Positions 16,697 to 24,062 of a stretch of 24,062 bases of DNA are shown here, piece after piece. Source of the stretch: Desulfuromonadaceae bacterium. GTDB lineage: Bacteria > Desulfobacterota > Desulfuromonadia > Geobacterales > Pseudopelobacteraceae. Position 1 is the first letter of the stretch. Every line of letters begins with the position of its first letter. The stretch is from NCBI GenBank assembly GCA_028686145.1, contig JAQUCQ010000012.1, positions 1 through 24,062 of the forward strand. The letters run 5' to 3'. Under the pieces are notes generated by a model. That model saw only the letters and a program-made list of their open reading frames with translations, was not told the DNA's origin and searched no databases. A program made the position numbers and the translations under genes.

Positions 16697-17745
16697 TGGT
16701 ATCCGTGACACTGTGTGCCGCAATAATGTTTCTGTCCGTTTATTTCTGGTGGGGGTTCAAGAAGCTCCCCGGCGAAGGGTGGCAGATCGTTGCATCGGTG
16801 CCGGCATTCCGAACGGAGCAGGGTGACTGGAAGGGGATTAACTTCACCTGGTATGGTGTGCTGACTGCCAATGCCTATCTGGTCGCAGTAGCGGTACTGC
16901 TGGTGCTGATGGGGGCTGCTGGAGTGCCGCCGCTCGGCACAGCCGCTCTGGTGGTGGTCATGCTCTGTTGCTGTGTGCCGGCCTCGCGGTTGGTGGCACG
17001 GATTGTCGAAAAGAAGAGCGACACCTTCACGGTCGGCGGGGCAGTTTTCGTCGGCATCCTGATCACCCCCTTCGTGATAGCGCTGCTCAACCGCACCGCC
17101 GGGGAGACGCTGGCATTTCATATCCCGATCATGTCGGCCTGTGCCGCCATCTCCATTGCGTACGCCTTTGGCGAAGGGCTGGGGCGGTTGGCCTGCATCA
17201 GTTTTGGGTGTTGTTATGGGAAGCCGCTAGCGGCCAGTTCGGGGCTGGTCAGAAAATTGTTCACCGGCCGCGGCTTCGTGTTTTTCGGCAGCACCAAAAA
17301 AATCGCTTATGCCGGGGGGCTGGAAGCTGTCGAGGTAATCCCGATTCAGGCGGTCACCGCCATTTTTTATACCGTCTGCGGGCTTGTTGCCGCCGGGCTC
17401 TATCTAGCGTCGCATCACATAAGCGCATTTTTGTTTGCCACCATCACTACCCAGGGATGGCGGTCCTTTTCCGAAACCCTTCGGGCCGATTATCGCGGAG
17501 AGGGTACCTTTTCCGCATATCAGATCATGGGGGTGGTCGGTATAGCATATGCGGTAACGGTGGCATACGTTTTTGCCGGTGAGCCAATTGCTGTTCCCGA
17601 TCTTTCCGCCGGCCTGAAAAGCCTCTGGAACCCGGCACTGATTCTGTTTCTGCAAGGCATCTGGATGGCAATTTTCTATTATACGGGGCGCAGTACAGTA
17701 ACCGGAGCCACGCTCAGCTTTCATGTGCATCACGACCGGATTTAA
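16696..17745 (+). CDS. Lgt-like multipass membrane protein
   Basis: The 349-aa, very hydrophobic protein has about seven or more membrane segments. It carries the Lgt signature region GRLACISFGCCYGKP (Cys172-Cys173-Tyr174-Gly175) and, later, IPIQAVTAIFYTV and SFSETLRADYRG, which match the corresponding Lgt blocks. Lgt moves diacylglyceryl from phosphatidylglycerol to lipoprotein cysteines. Here the HGGL-type histidine motif appears as VGGA (near residue 113), so it is likely a paralogue with another acceptor or donor, not the housekeeping enzyme. The ATG overlaps the PSD-like stop by one base (TGATG). It sits between PSD-like and DUF2062 genes, consistent with membrane-lipid work. Confidence 0.78.
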   Translation: MVSVTLCAAIMFLSVYFWWGFKKLPGEGWQIVASVPAFRTEQGDWKGINFTWYGVLTANAYLVAVAVLLVLMGAAGVPPLGTAALVVVMLCCCVPASRLVARIVEKKSDTFTVGGAVFVGILITPFVIALLNRTAGETLAFHIPIMSACAAISIAYAFGEGLGRLACISFGCCYGKPLAASSGLVRKLFTGRGFVFFGSTKKIAYAGGLEAVEVIPIQAVTAIFYTVCGLVAAGLYLASHHISAFLFATITTQGWRSFSETLRADYRGEGTFSAYQIMGVVGIAYAVTVAYVFAGEPIAVPDLSAGLKSLWNPALILFLQGIWMAIFYYTGRSTVTGATLSFHVHHDRI

Positions 17746-18238
17746 CGCACCTGCCGCTCAGCGGTTAAAGGGTGTCGTAGGGCGGATGTTCTTTCCTGTG
17801 CTGAAACGGTTTCAGAATGTCCTGACATGTGGACTCACAGCGCAGAAAAGTGCCCAGTTACTCTGTGTGGGGTTTGCCTTCGGAGTTATGCCGCTCGTGT
17901 GGGGAACGTCGTTGATATGTATCGTGGTGGCCCACATTCTCAAACTCAACCATGTGGCGTTACAGTCGATCAACTACCTTCTCTATCCGCTGCAACTGGT
18001 ACTCCTGCTCCCCTTTTTTATGTTGGGCGCACGGCTGTTTCCCTGGGGGCCGCCGCTGCCGCCGCATCTGTTTGCCGCAGTGCTCAGGAACCCCGGAACG
18101 TCATGGTACCTTCTGTGCTGGATAACGCTCAAATCGCTCGCAGCCTGGCTGGTTACCGTTGTTCCGGTCGCTGTGCTCGCCTACGGACTACTCATGGCTC
18201 TTGCGTTCATGAAAAATGCTCACACACCCAGAGTCTGA
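17723..18238 (+). CDS. DUF2062 membrane protein
   Basis: The protein of up to 171 aa has three to four hydrophobic segments and the DUF2062 pattern: LLCVGFAFGVMPLVWGTSLICIVVAHILKLNHVALQ, then the NYLLYPLQLVLLLPFFMLGARLF block. The family has no settled function but is often found next to, or fused with, glycosyltransferases and envelope genes. ATG at 17723 overlaps the Lgt-like gene by 23 bp and has no clear ribosome site; ATG at 17786, behind GGGCGG, would shorten it by 21 residues without touching the domain. It probably acts as an accessory membrane protein of the operon. Confidence 0.8.
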   Translation: MCITTGFNAPAAQRLKGVVGRMFFPVLKRFQNVLTCGLTAQKSAQLLCVGFAFGVMPLVWGTSLICIVVAHILKLNHVALQSINYLLYPLQLVLLLPFFMLGARLFPWGPPLPPHLFAAVLRNPGTSWYLLCWITLKSLAAWLVTVVPVAVLAYGLLMALAFMKNAHTPRV

Positions 18239-18268
18239 ATGTAGGCGCATCTGGGGATAGGAGACAAT

Positions 18269-19204
18269 ATGCCGGGCCCGTATGCTCACATTACACTGCT
18301 CCATGAACTCATGCGACCAGGCACCTCTGAGTCGCTATTTAATTCATCCGCCGGGTTTCTTGACGCTCTGGAACAGTATTTCCCCTACTGTGTATTGGGC
18401 GCTGTGAGCCCTGATTATCCCAATCTTGCCCGGCACGATGATACTGCTGCCTGGTGGGCGGATGCCATGCACTGCACCAGGACAGGCGAGATGATTGCGA
18501 GCGGGGTCAGGCGCCTTAACGGTACGGCAGGCGCCGTCCATGACAAACAGCTGGCATGGCTGTTGGGCTATTGCGCACACGTTGCGACCGATGTGACCAT
18601 TCATCCCGTGGTGCAGGCCAAGGTGGGAGCCTATGCTGAAAACCAGCGGCACCACCGCGTCTGCGAGATGAATCAGGACAGTCACATCTATCGCAGGATG
18701 AATCTGGGAGAAATCGGCGCATCCGACGCCTTTGCCCGCATTGTTGCACAGTGCAGTGATGCCGATGACGCAACCCGGCTTGACCGCGACATCGTCACTT
18801 TCTGGGAAGGCATGTTTGGAGATGTGTATCCGCACCAGTTCGTTAAATATCCGCCAAATAGTGCCTCATGGCACCGAGAATTTGTTGCCAAAGCCGCTGA
18901 TTGCAGGGCCGGGGAGGCGCGGCTTTTCCCACTTGCCTCTGTCATAGCCGCAAAGATGGGGGGGGCCTATCCGGCATATAAAACGGTTGACCGGCAGTAC
19001 ATAGAAGAGCAGATGGTGCCGTCTGACCCCCCCTGCCTTCTCCATTATGACAAGATCTTCGATCATGCCCTCGAAAATGTTGCGAAGGTGTGGCGCTTGG
19101 TGGAGCAGGCCGTGTGTGCTGCCGATCCGGCATATATGCATCCGTTTGAAGAGTGGAATCTGGACACCGGGCGCGATGAGCATGACAGGCTTGTTTTCTG
19201 GTAA
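18269..19204 (+). CDS. Zinc-dependent phospholipase C-family protein
   Basis: The 311-aa protein belongs to the zinc-dependent phospholipase C family. It begins with the typical MPGPYAHITLLHEL, contains VLGAVSPDYPNL, and has GYCAHVATDVTIHPVV, whose His104, Asp108 and His112 are probable zinc ligands. Related enzymes cleave phospholipids to diacylglycerol and a phosphorylated head group. No signal peptide is seen, so it would act on the inner face of the cell's own membrane, not as an exported toxin. ATG at 18269 follows AGGAG. It is 30 bp after the DUF2062 gene in the same operon. Release of phosphate-bearing head groups fits the Pho-like promoter of the operon. Catalysis itself is inferred. 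Confidence 0.82.
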   Translation: MPGPYAHITLLHELMRPGTSESLFNSSAGFLDALEQYFPYCVLGAVSPDYPNLARHDDTAAWWADAMHCTRTGEMIASGVRRLNGTAGAVHDKQLAWLLGYCAHVATDVTIHPVVQAKVGAYAENQRHHRVCEMNQDSHIYRRMNLGEIGASDAFARIVAQCSDADDATRLDRDIVTFWEGMFGDVYPHQFVKYPPNSASWHREFVAKAADCRAGEARLFPLASVIAAKMGGAYPAYKTVDRQYIEEQMVPSDPPCLLHYDKIFDHALENVAKVWRLVEQAVCAADPAYMHPFEEWNLDTGRDEHDRLVFW

Positions 19205-19251
19205 CATATACCTTAGATTAGGTTTTGTACCTTCAGGCTAAGGAGTGACCA

Positions 19252-20010
19252 ATGAAGATAATTGCCGTTTATAACATCAAGGGTGGTGTCGGTAAAACGG
19301 CCACATGCGTCAATCTGGCCTATTCCTGTGCGAAGAACGGCATGAGGACGCTGCTGTGGGATTTGGATTCGCAAGGAGCCTCAAGCTATTATTTCAATGT
19401 GAAACCCGAGGTTAAAGGCGGGACGAAGAAACTCTTTAAAACCAAAGCGATTGGCGATCTCGTTAAAGAGACTGATATTGACTGTCTGGACCTGTTGCCG
19501 GCGGATTTTTCCTATCGGCATATGGACCTGTTTCTTGATAGCGAGAAAAAACCAAAAAAACGCATGGGCGAATTTTTGAGCCGTTTTGAAGATGATTATG
19601 ACGTGCTGTTTTTGGATTGTCCCCCCAGTTTTTCGCTGGTGTCGGAAAACGTTTTTAACTCGGCTGACGTCATGCTGGTGCCGCTCATTCCAACAACGCT
19701 GTCATTGCGCACCTACGGTCAGATTCTGGATTATGTCAGCGAACACAAGAAACTTACCCTCAAGTTGATGCCGTTCTTTTCAATGGTGGACAGGCGCAAG
19801 AAACTTCACCTTGAAACCATGGAAACAGGCCAGATCGATATCAAAGGGTTGCTGCGTACAACCATCCCGTATCTTTCAATTATTGAGTATATGGGAGTGA
19901 AAAGAGCACCGGTAGGAGTCTTTGCACCCAAAAATCAGGCAACGGAACTGTTCGACCAGCTTTGGACGGAGGTCGTTCTTCGAGCAAAGCTGAGCAGCGG
20001 GAATGAATAA
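19252..20010 (+). CDS. ParA/MinD-type ATPase
   Basis: The 252-aa protein has the deviant Walker A motif KGGVGKT (residues 10-16), LLWDLDSQGASSYYF as the switch region, and the Walker B-like DVLFLDCPPSF. It matches ParA-like ATPases, which form dimers with ATP and position DNA or protein cargo. No parB, parS-like repeats or replication gene lies nearby, so a plasmid partition role is unlikely; orphan members position polar or membrane complexes. ATG follows AAGGAG. It is 47 bp after the phospholipase-like gene and precedes a 63-aa gene by 49 bp, so it may be part of the long operon. The segment FLDSEKKPKKRMGEF is unusually basic. Confidence 0.88.
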   Translation: MKIIAVYNIKGGVGKTATCVNLAYSCAKNGMRTLLWDLDSQGASSYYFNVKPEVKGGTKKLFKTKAIGDLVKETDIDCLDLLPADFSYRHMDLFLDSEKKPKKRMGEFLSRFEDDYDVLFLDCPPSFSLVSENVFNSADVMLVPLIPTTLSLRTYGQILDYVSEHKKLTLKLMPFFSMVDRRKKLHLETMETGQIDIKGLLRTTIPYLSIIEYMGVKRAPVGVFAPKNQATELFDQLWTEVVLRAKLSSGNE

Positions 20011-20059
20011 ATATCTCACGTACAATAACTCTGCAGAAACGGTCAAAGGGGGATACGAC

Positions 20060-20251
20060 ATGTATATTGCCAGAGACAAAAATAGCGATCTTTATCTCTT
20101 TAGCGAACTTCCCAGTCGGGGTAACGAGTGCTGGTGGGCTCCGTCAGGAGTCGACGGCACCTATCTTCGTCTCGATAAATCGTTATATCCGGACGTTAGC
20201 TGGGATTCCGGGCCCTTGAAGGTGGAGTTGTCGGCCGTTAAGTCCGGGTGA
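20060..20251 (+). CDS. Small conserved-type hypothetical protein (63 aa)
   Basis: The protein begins MYIARDKNSDLYLFSELPSRG and continues with a tryptophan pair and SLYPDVSWDSGPLKVEL. It resembles a small, widespread domain of unknown function, seen alone in many bacteria and phages, probably an all-beta fold. An ATG at 20003 overlapping the parA stop would add 19 residues, but AAAGGGGG (20046-20052) is well placed for the ATG at 20060. No role can be assigned. Confidence 0.6.
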   Translation: MYIARDKNSDLYLFSELPSRGNECWWAPSGVDGTYLRLDKSLYPDVSWDSGPLKVELSAVKSG

Positions 20252-20333
20252 GAGCGTTGAGAAAGGCCATTCGTGTTGAGTAAGGGGGGCTGTGGACGCC
20301 AACAGGCACAGATCCGTCACGTAATTGTATGAA

Positions 20334-20378
20334 AATTTACATGATTGTAACACTGCACTGATGAGAAAAGTGATACAT
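20334..20378 (+). promoter_or_regulatory. Pho-box-like repeats before the lysine-rich gene
   Basis: AATTTAC (20334), TTGTAAC (20345) and CACTGAT (20356) are in 11-bp phase, with a GATACA/ATACAT -10 candidate about 9-10 bp after the last. A further pair, CCGTCAC (20314) and TTGTATG (20325), is 11 bp apart but out of phase with these. The order TTTAC then TTGTAAC resembles the array at 3972-3989. The -10 is weak. Confidence 0.35.
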
Positions 20379-20497
20379 ACGAGCGGGTATTCATTAGGAT
20401 GCATTTTTACCGTCATTTATCAGGCTGGCGCCGATGTTGTAAATCAATGCATCCACATGACGTGAGGTAAGGTCTTAAACTCAACAGGGAGGCTGCA

Positions 20498-20791
20498 ATG
20501 AGCAAAAAGGAAAAAGCGGAGTTTGCGTTGGCTGATGATTTAAAGGCGATGGTTGCACTGGTTCCCAAGCTGAATTCATTTATTAAAGTGCATAAGGAGA
20601 TCGCAGCCGGGTACCAAAAGTACCGCAAAAACGGCGGTGAGGCGATTCCTGGTATTGAGAAGCATCTGGGCAGCAAGGAGCAAGAGAGTGCCGCTCCGGT
20701 GAAGAAAAAGAAAGCCGTTACGACAACAGGTGCCACGGCTCCTGCAGATGATACGGAGGCAAAAAAAGCCAAAAAGAAAGTAAAAAAATAA
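20498..20791 (+). CDS. Small lysine-rich protein with histone-like tail (97 aa)
   Basis: Residues 1-60 are a helical, moderately charged segment (ADDLKAMVALVPKLNSFIKVHKEIAAGYQKY). Residues 68-97 form a low-complexity tail of lysine, alanine and threonine ending KKAKKKVKK, like histone H1-type or AlgP-type tails. Such tails bind DNA, RNA or polyphosphate. The ATG lies 7 bases after AGGGAGG, a strong ribosome site, suggesting high expression. It is a single gene with a long upstream region holding Pho-box-like repeats and is followed by a hairpin. The N-terminal family is not recognised. Confidence 0.75.
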   Translation: MSKKEKAEFALADDLKAMVALVPKLNSFIKVHKEIAAGYQKYRKNGGEAIPGIEKHLGSKEQESAAPVKKKKAVTTTGATAPADDTEAKKAKKKVKK

Positions 20792-20806
20792 TTCATTGAC
20801 CGGAGC

Positions 20807-20837
20807 AAGCATCTCCAGAAAGAACTGTGAGATGCTT
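20807..20837. terminator. Hairpin between convergent genes
   Basis: AAGCATCTC (20807-20815) pairs with GAGATGCTT (20829-20837), and CAG/CTG inside extends the stem after a one-base bulge. It lies between the stop codons of the lysine-rich gene and the convergent gene. There is no clear T-run, so it is a probable rather than certain terminator. Confidence 0.5.
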
Positions 20838-20863
20838 ACTCATTCTCAGAAAGAAATTTCTTC

Positions 20864-23038
20864 TCATTTAAAAAATAAACTCCCCAACCCCAGCGTTCGC
20901 CTCACATCCCACAGATTCATAAACAGCGCGTCGAAACGCTCGTGCTCCACCTGTTCCTCTTCACGTTCCCAGAAAAAGAGCCTGCTGGCAGGATACAGGT
21001 AACCGAACGGATAGGCGGTCATGCTGACGTGCCGCCGGGCGATCTGACCTACCGGGTAACGGTAGATGCCTTCCTGTTGCCGAACAATAATCTGGGCCTG
21101 CTGGCGCACGAGCCGTGCCCTTGCCAGCAGCGCTGCTGCAGAACGTGACTGGCTGTCCGATCGCTTCGCCAATAATGCCTTTAATGTCAATGCCCGGTGG
21201 CTCGCCCGCAGAGCGGTCACCCGCAGGCCGCGCTCAAGTTCAGACAGCAGCTTGTGCTGAATTTCTCCGATTTGTGCCGCAGCGCGCAGTTGTTCGATTC
21301 TCTCCTCCAGCAGATCCACAATTTCACCCATATGCAGCGCATACTTTTCAAGATCAGCCACCGGCTGCGCCAGAGCCTGTCGTGCTTCTGCCGGTGTCGC
21401 ATCATTCAGCAGCCACCCGTAGCGGAATTTCGGTTCCGGCTGAAACGGTTTGTTGAAGGGAGGTGGCAACTCCGAGAAAGGGGTGAGCGCCGCCATGAAA
21501 CGGAGCAGCTCCTTGTCTTTCAGATACTGGTTCTGCAGCGCCAGGGCCTGTGCCATCAACCGCCGCAATGTCTGGTCGTTACACAGCTCCGCCAGTCGTG
21601 ACAGGGGAGATGTCGGACGCTCCGTACCGTTATCCTGCAGCTGCCATGACCAGCGAGCGATGCTCCAGTCTATCAGCCAATACCCCCATTCCCAGCCGGA
21701 TGAAAAAGTGAGATGGCCGTTTACACCGAGAGATGCCATGGTCTTGATGTCGCTCCAGCGGGCGTCCAGATACGGTAAGAGCAGCAGCGGTACCGACGTG
21801 TCGAAGCCGACCCAGTATGACGATTCCGGCCAGTACCAGGTCTGCCGCAGTGGCTGCTCCGTGCGTGCGAGCTGCAGCATGAAACGCTGGTTTTTGTTGC
21901 CATAGACCGGAGCTTTCTCCTCCGATACGGAATAGCACATTACCGAATGTATCAATATGCCGCTGCTTGCACACTGTGGTTCACGCGGGGCAGCGGTGCC
22001 GCCGATGACATGGGTTGCACACAGCACCACGGCGTGGTAGCGCTCGGCTACCTGGCGCTCCAGATGGGCCTGGATGTTCGGCAAAAGCCTGTTCAGAAAA
22101 GGCAGATGTTCACCCATGGTCGGCTCCAGGGAAACAAAATCCCACGGGGCCTGAAAGAGCCATGCGAGGGTGCTGTCTACCTGGCGACGATAGCCTGGAT
22201 ATGGTCTCAGCAGGGTAATGGCCTGGAAGGCCTGCTGCTGGATCATGGACAGGGAAATTTCCACTCCGCATCGAATGCCGCGCTGGTGGGCATACCCCAC
22301 GATTCGTCGGGCGTAGTCCGGCCAGGTAGCGCGGTTGATACCCCGCAGCAGGTAAAACTGGAAAGTGTTTTGGCCGTTGCGGGCCAGCCAGTCAATATAT
22401 GTTTTTACATCATCGAAAGCACCCGGCAGTGAAGGGTCATGGAGCTGGCTCGTTAATTCAATCGGGTGCAGGGTATGGAGATGAAAGCCTCTGTTTTCAA
22501 AGCGCGGTTTTCCCTGGAAAGTGAAGGCCTGTTCAAGCGGCCAGCGATGATAACGGGGGATGATGGATTCCCGTGGATGATAAAAACAGAATCCCAGTTT
22601 TTCCTGAAGCAGGTCATACAGGCCGCTGGAGATACCTTCTGCCGTAGCAGCCTGGAGGCGAAGTATATTAATGCCCGAGACGTTTGCGGCATGCCACCGA
22701 TAGGATGCATCCGGGGCTGTTGCACAGGGAAATGGGTGCGTTGCAGTACACGTCGTCTTGCCTGGAAGCGTGGCAGGAAGGATGATTCGTACCGCTCCGT
22801 TCCTGCTGTTGAGTGAAACGTCCGCTCCCGGAAAAGCCAGCAGGAGAAGAGAGCGGGTATCATGGACCGCAGTGCGTACGACAGGATTGTTATGAAGTTC
22901 AGGTGAGGTCTCAATGGTAATTCGTAACCGGGCTGCCTGGCACCGCGAGGCGCACATCAGCAGCAGAGCCGTTGCCAATGCACACAGGAGCAGGTTTGCC
23001 CCGGTCCGTGCCCGGACTTTAGGCAACAATTCGGCCAC
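20864..23038 (-). CDS. Secreted glycoside-hydrolase-like protein
   Basis: The 724-aa protein starts with a signal peptide (basic start, hydrophobic 15-29, cleavage likely after CQA near 35). Residues about 40-170 resemble the alpha/beta N-terminal domain that precedes the barrel in GH20/GH67-type enzymes, with EGISSGLYDLLQEKLGFCFY. A barrel-like region follows (PRFENRGFHLHTLHP, RNGQNTFQFYLLRG, FVSLEPTMGEHLPF), and the last 200 residues are long helices. Candidate catalytic acids are in the LEPTMGEH block, but the family is not certain. The start is GTG at 23038 behind GAAGGTGAT. It lies 63 bp after the chemoreceptor gene and may be co-transcribed with it. The substrate is unknown; an envelope or extracellular glycan is likely. 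Confidence 0.62.
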   Translation of the reverse strand: MAELLPKVRARTGANLLLCALATALLLMCASRCQAARLRITIETSPELHNNPVVRTAVHDTRSLLLLAFPGADVSLNSRNGAVRIILPATLPGKTTCTATHPFPCATAPDASYRWHAANVSGINILRLQAATAEGISSGLYDLLQEKLGFCFYHPRESIIPRYHRWPLEQAFTFQGKPRFENRGFHLHTLHPIELTSQLHDPSLPGAFDDVKTYIDWLARNGQNTFQFYLLRGINRATWPDYARRIVGYAHQRGIRCGVEISLSMIQQQAFQAITLLRPYPGYRRQVDSTLAWLFQAPWDFVSLEPTMGEHLPFLNRLLPNIQAHLERQVAERYHAVVLCATHVIGGTAAPREPQCASSGILIHSVMCYSVSEEKAPVYGNKNQRFMLQLARTEQPLRQTWYWPESSYWVGFDTSVPLLLLPYLDARWSDIKTMASLGVNGHLTFSSGWEWGYWLIDWSIARWSWQLQDNGTERPTSPLSRLAELCNDQTLRRLMAQALALQNQYLKDKELLRFMAALTPFSELPPPFNKPFQPEPKFRYGWLLNDATPAEARQALAQPVADLEKYALHMGEIVDLLEERIEQLRAAAQIGEIQHKLLSELERGLRVTALRASHRALTLKALLAKRSDSQSRSAAALLARARLVRQQAQIIVRQQEGIYRYPVGQIARRHVSMTAYPFGYLYPASRLFFWEREEEQVEHERFDALFMNLWDVRRTLGLGSLFFK

Positions 23039-23101
23039 GATCCGGCATCACCTTCACAGCTGCCGGGCCATGGTCGACAAAATTACCGTTACCTACACCC
23101 A

Positions 23102-24062
23102 TTATGCCGGCAGCGGTGCAAGCCCCGGGTACACAATTTCCCGGATTGGTTCTTTATGGTTCACTCCGTATGACAACGCCTGTTCCAGGCGGAATTTTCC
23201 CACCATGGACCGCAGATCGGTGGCCATGGTGTTCAGCCCGGCTGCCGCCGTGGCAAATTCCTGTGTTCCGTCGGCATTTGCGGCAATTGTCACGGTTACG
23301 CGCTGAATGTTCGTGGATATCTCGTAGATTGAGGCGCTTTGCTCTTCGGCCGCCGTGGCGATCTGGCCAACCTCGGAGGAGATCAAACTGATGGAGTCGG
23401 TAATGGTCTGGAGAGCGTCGCCCGTTCTGACCATCATCCTTGTCCCTTCTTCAACTTCAGCGACACCGTTGCCCATGGCCGCCATTGCACGGTTTGTTTC
23501 TGCCTGTATTGCCTGGATCATGGCAGAAATCTCTTTGGTTGCCGCAGTTGTTCGTGATGCGAGGGCGCGCACCTCATCGGCAACCACCGCAAACCCCCGG
23601 CCGTGTTCACCGGCGCGGGCCGCTTCGATAGCGGCATTCAAGGCGAGCAGGTTTGTCTGATTGGCGATGGAGTCGATAGTAGAGGTGATCTCTTCAATCT
23701 GGTCCGATTTCTGCCCCAATTGAACGATGACCTTTGATGTTTCCCGGACATGGTCGCCGATACGTTGCATGGAGTTTATGGATTCGGTCATGAGTTGCTG
23801 TCCCTGGGTAATGCCGTCGTGCGCCTGTGATACGTTTACCGCCGCCGTGGAACAGTTGCGGGCAATCTCGGATGCCGTCTGATTCATCTCTTCGCTCGAT
23901 GCCGATACGGTATGGATCTGGGCCGAGGCGCCCTCAGCCCTCTGCACCATTGATTCAATTGTGTGATTGAGTTTTCCGGATGCCGAGGTCAGTTCGTGCG
24001 AGTCGTCAGCGATCCTCGTGATTACGGAACGGAGGGTCTCGGCCATGCGATCGATATTGTGT
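23102..24062 (-). CDS. Methyl-accepting chemotaxis protein, C-terminal part (cut by right edge)
   Basis: The frame stays open to the last base, so the gene's 5' end is outside the window and the internal ATG at 24046 is not the start. About 320 residues of signalling coiled coil are visible, with the conserved tip IANQTNLLALNAAIEAARAGEHGRGFAVVADEVRALASRTT intact in overlapping blocks (tip residues near codons 120-150 of the fragment). The helical pattern ends about 30 residues before the stop in a non-helical tail without a CheR-binding pentapeptide. Sensor and membrane parts cannot be judged. It precedes the glycoside-hydrolase-like gene on the same strand. Confidence 0.93.
   Translation of the reverse strand, partial: HNIDRMAETLRSVITRIADDSHELTSASGKLNHTIESMVQRAEGASAQIHTVSASSEEMNQTASEIARNCSTAAVNVSQAHDGITQGQQLMTESINSMQRIGDHVRETSKVIVQLGQKSDQIEEITSTIDSIANQTNLLALNAAIEAARAGEHGRGFAVVADEVRALASRTTAATKEISAMIQAIQAETNRAMAAMGNGVAEVEEGTRMMVRTGDALQTITDSISLISSEVGQIATAAEEQSASIYEISTNIQRVTVTIAANADGTQEFATAAAGLNTMATDLRSMVGKFRLEQALSYGVNHKEPIREIVYPGLAPLPA

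Noticed and set aside
15818..16723. Minus-strand frame of 301 codons opposite the PSD-like gene
   Set aside because: The plus strand carries clear PSD motifs; the antisense translation matches nothing and is histidine/arginine-rich noise.
19252..20251. Plasmid partition module
   Set aside because: ParA is present, but there is no parB, centromere-like repeats or replication gene.

Overview
The window looks like chromosomal DNA of a Geobacter-like deltaproteobacterium (Desulfuromonadales). This is inferred from the mix of chemoreceptors, a multidomain c-di-GMP protein, a PHP-glycosyltransferase fusion and lipid genes, and from intermediate GC content; no marker gene fixes the taxon. I saw no rRNA, tRNA, CRISPR array, insertion sequence or phage structural gene.

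Layout: (1) 1-144 is the 3' end of a membrane-protein gene leaving the left edge, followed by about 340 bp without a gene. (2) 482-3139 is a tight two-gene unit, an alpha/beta hydrolase and a GH3-family acyl-adenylating enzyme. (3) 3249-3764 is a SixA-type phosphohistidine phosphatase. (4) 4085-6760 is a membrane-anchored GGDEF-EAL-CBS-GGDEF protein, ending at a strong hairpin shared with a convergent chemoreceptor gene (6850-8484, minus). (5) 8708-9493 (FRG-domain protein) and 9628-12093 (PHP domain fused to a GT4 glycosyltransferase) are on the minus strand. (6) 12224-12976 is a secreted DUF6134/DUF3108-like protein, divergent from the fusion gene. (7) 13282-20251 is a probable seven-gene plus-strand operon: an unrecognised 813-aa protein, a phosphatidylserine-decarboxylase-family protein, an Lgt-like membrane protein, a DUF2062 membrane protein, a zinc-dependent phospholipase C-family protein, a ParA-type ATPase and a 63-aa protein. 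(8) 20498-20791 is a small lysine-rich protein. (9) 20864-23038 (secreted glycoside-hydrolase-like protein) and 23102-24062 (chemoreceptor C-terminal part, running off the right edge) are on the minus strand.

The main observation links these parts. The promoters in front of the hydrolase/GH3 pair and of the seven-gene operon carry 7-bp units repeated every 11 bp, the last unit ending exactly 10 bp before a -10 hexamer. This is the geometry of PhoB-controlled promoters. The two promoters share 11 of 12 bases at the same distance from the -10. Related 11-bp-phased repeats lie before the c-di-GMP gene, the secreted DUF6134-like gene and the lysine-rich gene. With a phospholipase C-like enzyme, a PSD-like enzyme, an Lgt-like protein, a glycosyltransferase and an adenylate-forming amide ligase, this suggests a phosphate-responsive membrane-lipid remodelling locus with several uncharacterised components. 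The regulator and the lipid chemistry are inferences; the repeats and gene order are seen directly.
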